A stretch of 5,656 bases of DNA from JBOGWP01 sp050693875. GTDB lineage: Bacteria; Actinomycetota; CADDZG01; JAHWKV01; JBOGWP01. Below are positions 4,837 through 5,656 of the stretch, piece after piece. The DNA lies in NCBI GenBank assembly GCA_050693875.1, contig JBOGWP010000047.1:1-5656 (forward strand), read 5' to 3'. Both the position numbers and the translations under genes were made by a program. The number at the start of each line of letters is the position of its first letter. Positions within the stretch are counted from its first letter, which is position 1. The notes beneath the pieces are model-generated. The model was not told where the DNA came from, did not search any database, and worked only from the letters and a program-made list of their open reading frames with translations.

Positions 4837-5656
4837 TCAGCGGGCGCGGCCTCGCTTCGACCACTCCCGCGCCACGGCGAGGATCTCCTTGTTGGTCCAT
4901 TCGACCAGGGGCGTCTTGAGGGAGAACGCCAGGCCGACCACGCGCTCGGGAGGCAATGGCTCGTTGAGGCCGCGCCGGCGAAGCTCGTTGATCAAGGGGG
5001 AGCCGTCCCATGACCGGCGCGCCCGCTCCGCCAGCCGGGCCGCATACCTCGCCACCCGTTCGGCATGGGCGACGAGCTCGGCATCGGGAAGCCTAGCCAG
5101 GGTCTCCGTGAACGAGGCCGGCTGCTTGGCGTATGCGTCGGGCGGTGCGTCGGAGAGCCCCCGGGGCACCTTGAGCTTGCGCGTCCGGAGCAGTGCGGCG
5201 AGGGCGGCAGGGAACGTTGCCCGGACGGGGGCCGAGCCGCCTGAGCCCGTGGATGGCGACGGTTTGCGCGTCTTCGATGGGGCCGCCGGAGCCGCTCGAT
5301 CGCCCAGAGCGCCAGGGGCGGGCTTTGCCCGCGCCGCTCCGGTTCTTGCTTTCGCCGAGGCCGCCCTCGTCGGCTTCGAGGCGGCCTTCTTTGGGCTCGG
5401 AGACGCCTTGGCGCGGGCCGGGGCGGCTTTGGCTCCCCGGTCGGCGACCCTCGGGCGTGTACCGGTGGGCTTCGCGCCCGTGTCGGTGGTCTTCGCCCGT
5501 GCCGGGGCCGGCTTCGCCCGTGCCGGGGCCGGCTTCGAGGCGGCCTTCTTTGGGCTCGGAGACGCCTTGGCGCGGGCCGGGGCCGGCTTCGCCCGTGCCC
5601 GGGCCGGCTTCGCCCGTGCCGGGGCCGGCTTCGCCCGTGCCGGGGCCGGCTTCGCC
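4837..5656 (-). CDS. Basic Ala/Lys/Pro-repeat protein with unknown C-terminal domain, 5' end outside window
   Basis: The frame is open from the right edge to a TGA at 4837-4839, giving 272 visible residues. Residues 1 to about 130 are low-complexity and strongly basic: heptads AKPAPAR (1-14, 22-28, 48-54, with a variant at 15-21) and two copies of an APARAKASPSPKKAASKP block. Such tails occur in histone H1-like and AlgP-type nucleoid proteins and in extended actinobacterial HU, and usually bind DNA or RNA without sequence preference. After a Ser/Gly/Pro linker (about 131-142), residues 144-272 form a different, folded-looking domain: a helix at 146-160, Ala/Glu/Arg-rich helices at about 180-215, then hydrophobic segments and a WTNKEILAVAREWSKRGR end. 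I do not recognise this domain; it is not HU-like. A GTG at 5169 could begin a 110-residue protein, but it has no SD and the frame continues upstream with the same codon style, so I treat it as internal. It is co-oriented with the zinc finger gene. Confidence 0.75.
   Translation of the reverse strand, partial: AKPAPARAKPAPARAKPARARAKPAPARAKASPSPKKAASKPAPARAKPAPARAKTTDTGAKPTGTRPRVADRGAKAAPARAKASPSPKKAASKPTRAASAKARTGAARAKPAPGALGDRAAPAAPSKTRKPSPSTGSGGSAPVRATFPAALAALLRTRKLKVPRGLSDAPPDAYAKQPASFTETLARLPDAELVAHAERVARYAARLAERARRSWDGSPLINELRRRGLNEPLPPERVVGLAFSLKTPLVEWTNKEILAVAREWSKRGRAR
5371..5583. repeat. 54-bp exact direct repeat inside the basic protein gene
   Basis: Bases 5371-5424 and 5530-5583 are identical, offset 159 bp (53 codons), and encode the same 18 residues ending in KKAASKP. 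Full identity at synonymous positions indicates recent duplication or recombination rather than protein-level convergence. Confidence 0.9.
5491..5656. repeat. 21-bp tandem repeats encoding AKPAPAR heptads
   Basis: Copies at 5491-5511, 5512-5532, 5587-5607, 5608-5628 and 5629-5649, with a partial copy at 5650-5656 running off the edge. All are identical except one base in the copy at 5587-5607, which changes Pro to Arg. A unit of 7 codons keeps the frame, so copy number can change without breaking the gene. Confidence 0.9.

Noticed and set aside
4837..5169. Independent 110-residue gene starting at GTG 5169
   Set aside because: There is no Shine-Dalgarno before it, and the same frame stays open for 162 more codons to the window edge with consistent protein character, so it is the C-terminal part of a larger gene.

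Overview
This is a high-GC bacterial window in which every supported gene lies on the minus strand. The GC-rich third codon positions, the actinobacterial look of the NarK-type transporter and of the UBP-type zinc finger, and the Ala/Lys/Pro-rich DNA-binding-like protein point to an actinobacterium or a similar high-GC soil or aquatic lineage. No rRNA or other marker fixes the taxon.

Read in the direction of transcription, from the right edge to the left, the layout is as follows. (1) The 3' part of a very basic protein whose N-terminal half is built from AKPAPAR-type heptads and whose C-terminal ~130 residues form an unrecognised helical domain; its start lies beyond position 5656. (2) An 86-residue stand-alone UBP-type zinc finger (4504-4764). 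(3) A 183-bp gap that should hold the promoter of the nitrate genes. (4) A 462-residue nitrate/nitrite porter of the NarK/NNP branch of the MFS (2932-4320). (5) A 153-bp gap holding three successive GC-rich hairpins. (6) A 722-residue molybdenum/[4Fe-4S] assimilatory nitrate reductase (610-2778). (7) A small helical protein of unknown function whose GTG start overlaps the reductase stop codon (302-613). (8) A ~300-bp non-coding tail with a 76-bp tandem palindromic repeat and a cluster of related TCAA..TGGGG motifs in both orientations.

The functional core is nitrate uptake and reduction. NarK brings nitrate into the cytoplasm (or exchanges it for nitrite), and the cytoplasmic reductase, which has no Tat signal and no C-terminal [2Fe-2S] domain, reduces it to nitrite using an external electron donor. 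No nitrite reductase, electron-transfer subunit, molybdenum cofactor gene or regulator lies in the window. The coupled small protein is the best candidate for an accessory function. The zinc-finger gene and the basic-repeat gene upstream are co-oriented but have no evident link to nitrate metabolism.

The points most worth a second look are the zinc finger (a eukaryote-famous ubiquitin-tail-binding fold, here with the aromatic pocket kept but the key Arg apparently replaced by Glu), the hairpin cluster between transporter and reductase, the small GTGA-coupled protein whose tail runs into repeat DNA, and the composite repeat region at the left edge.
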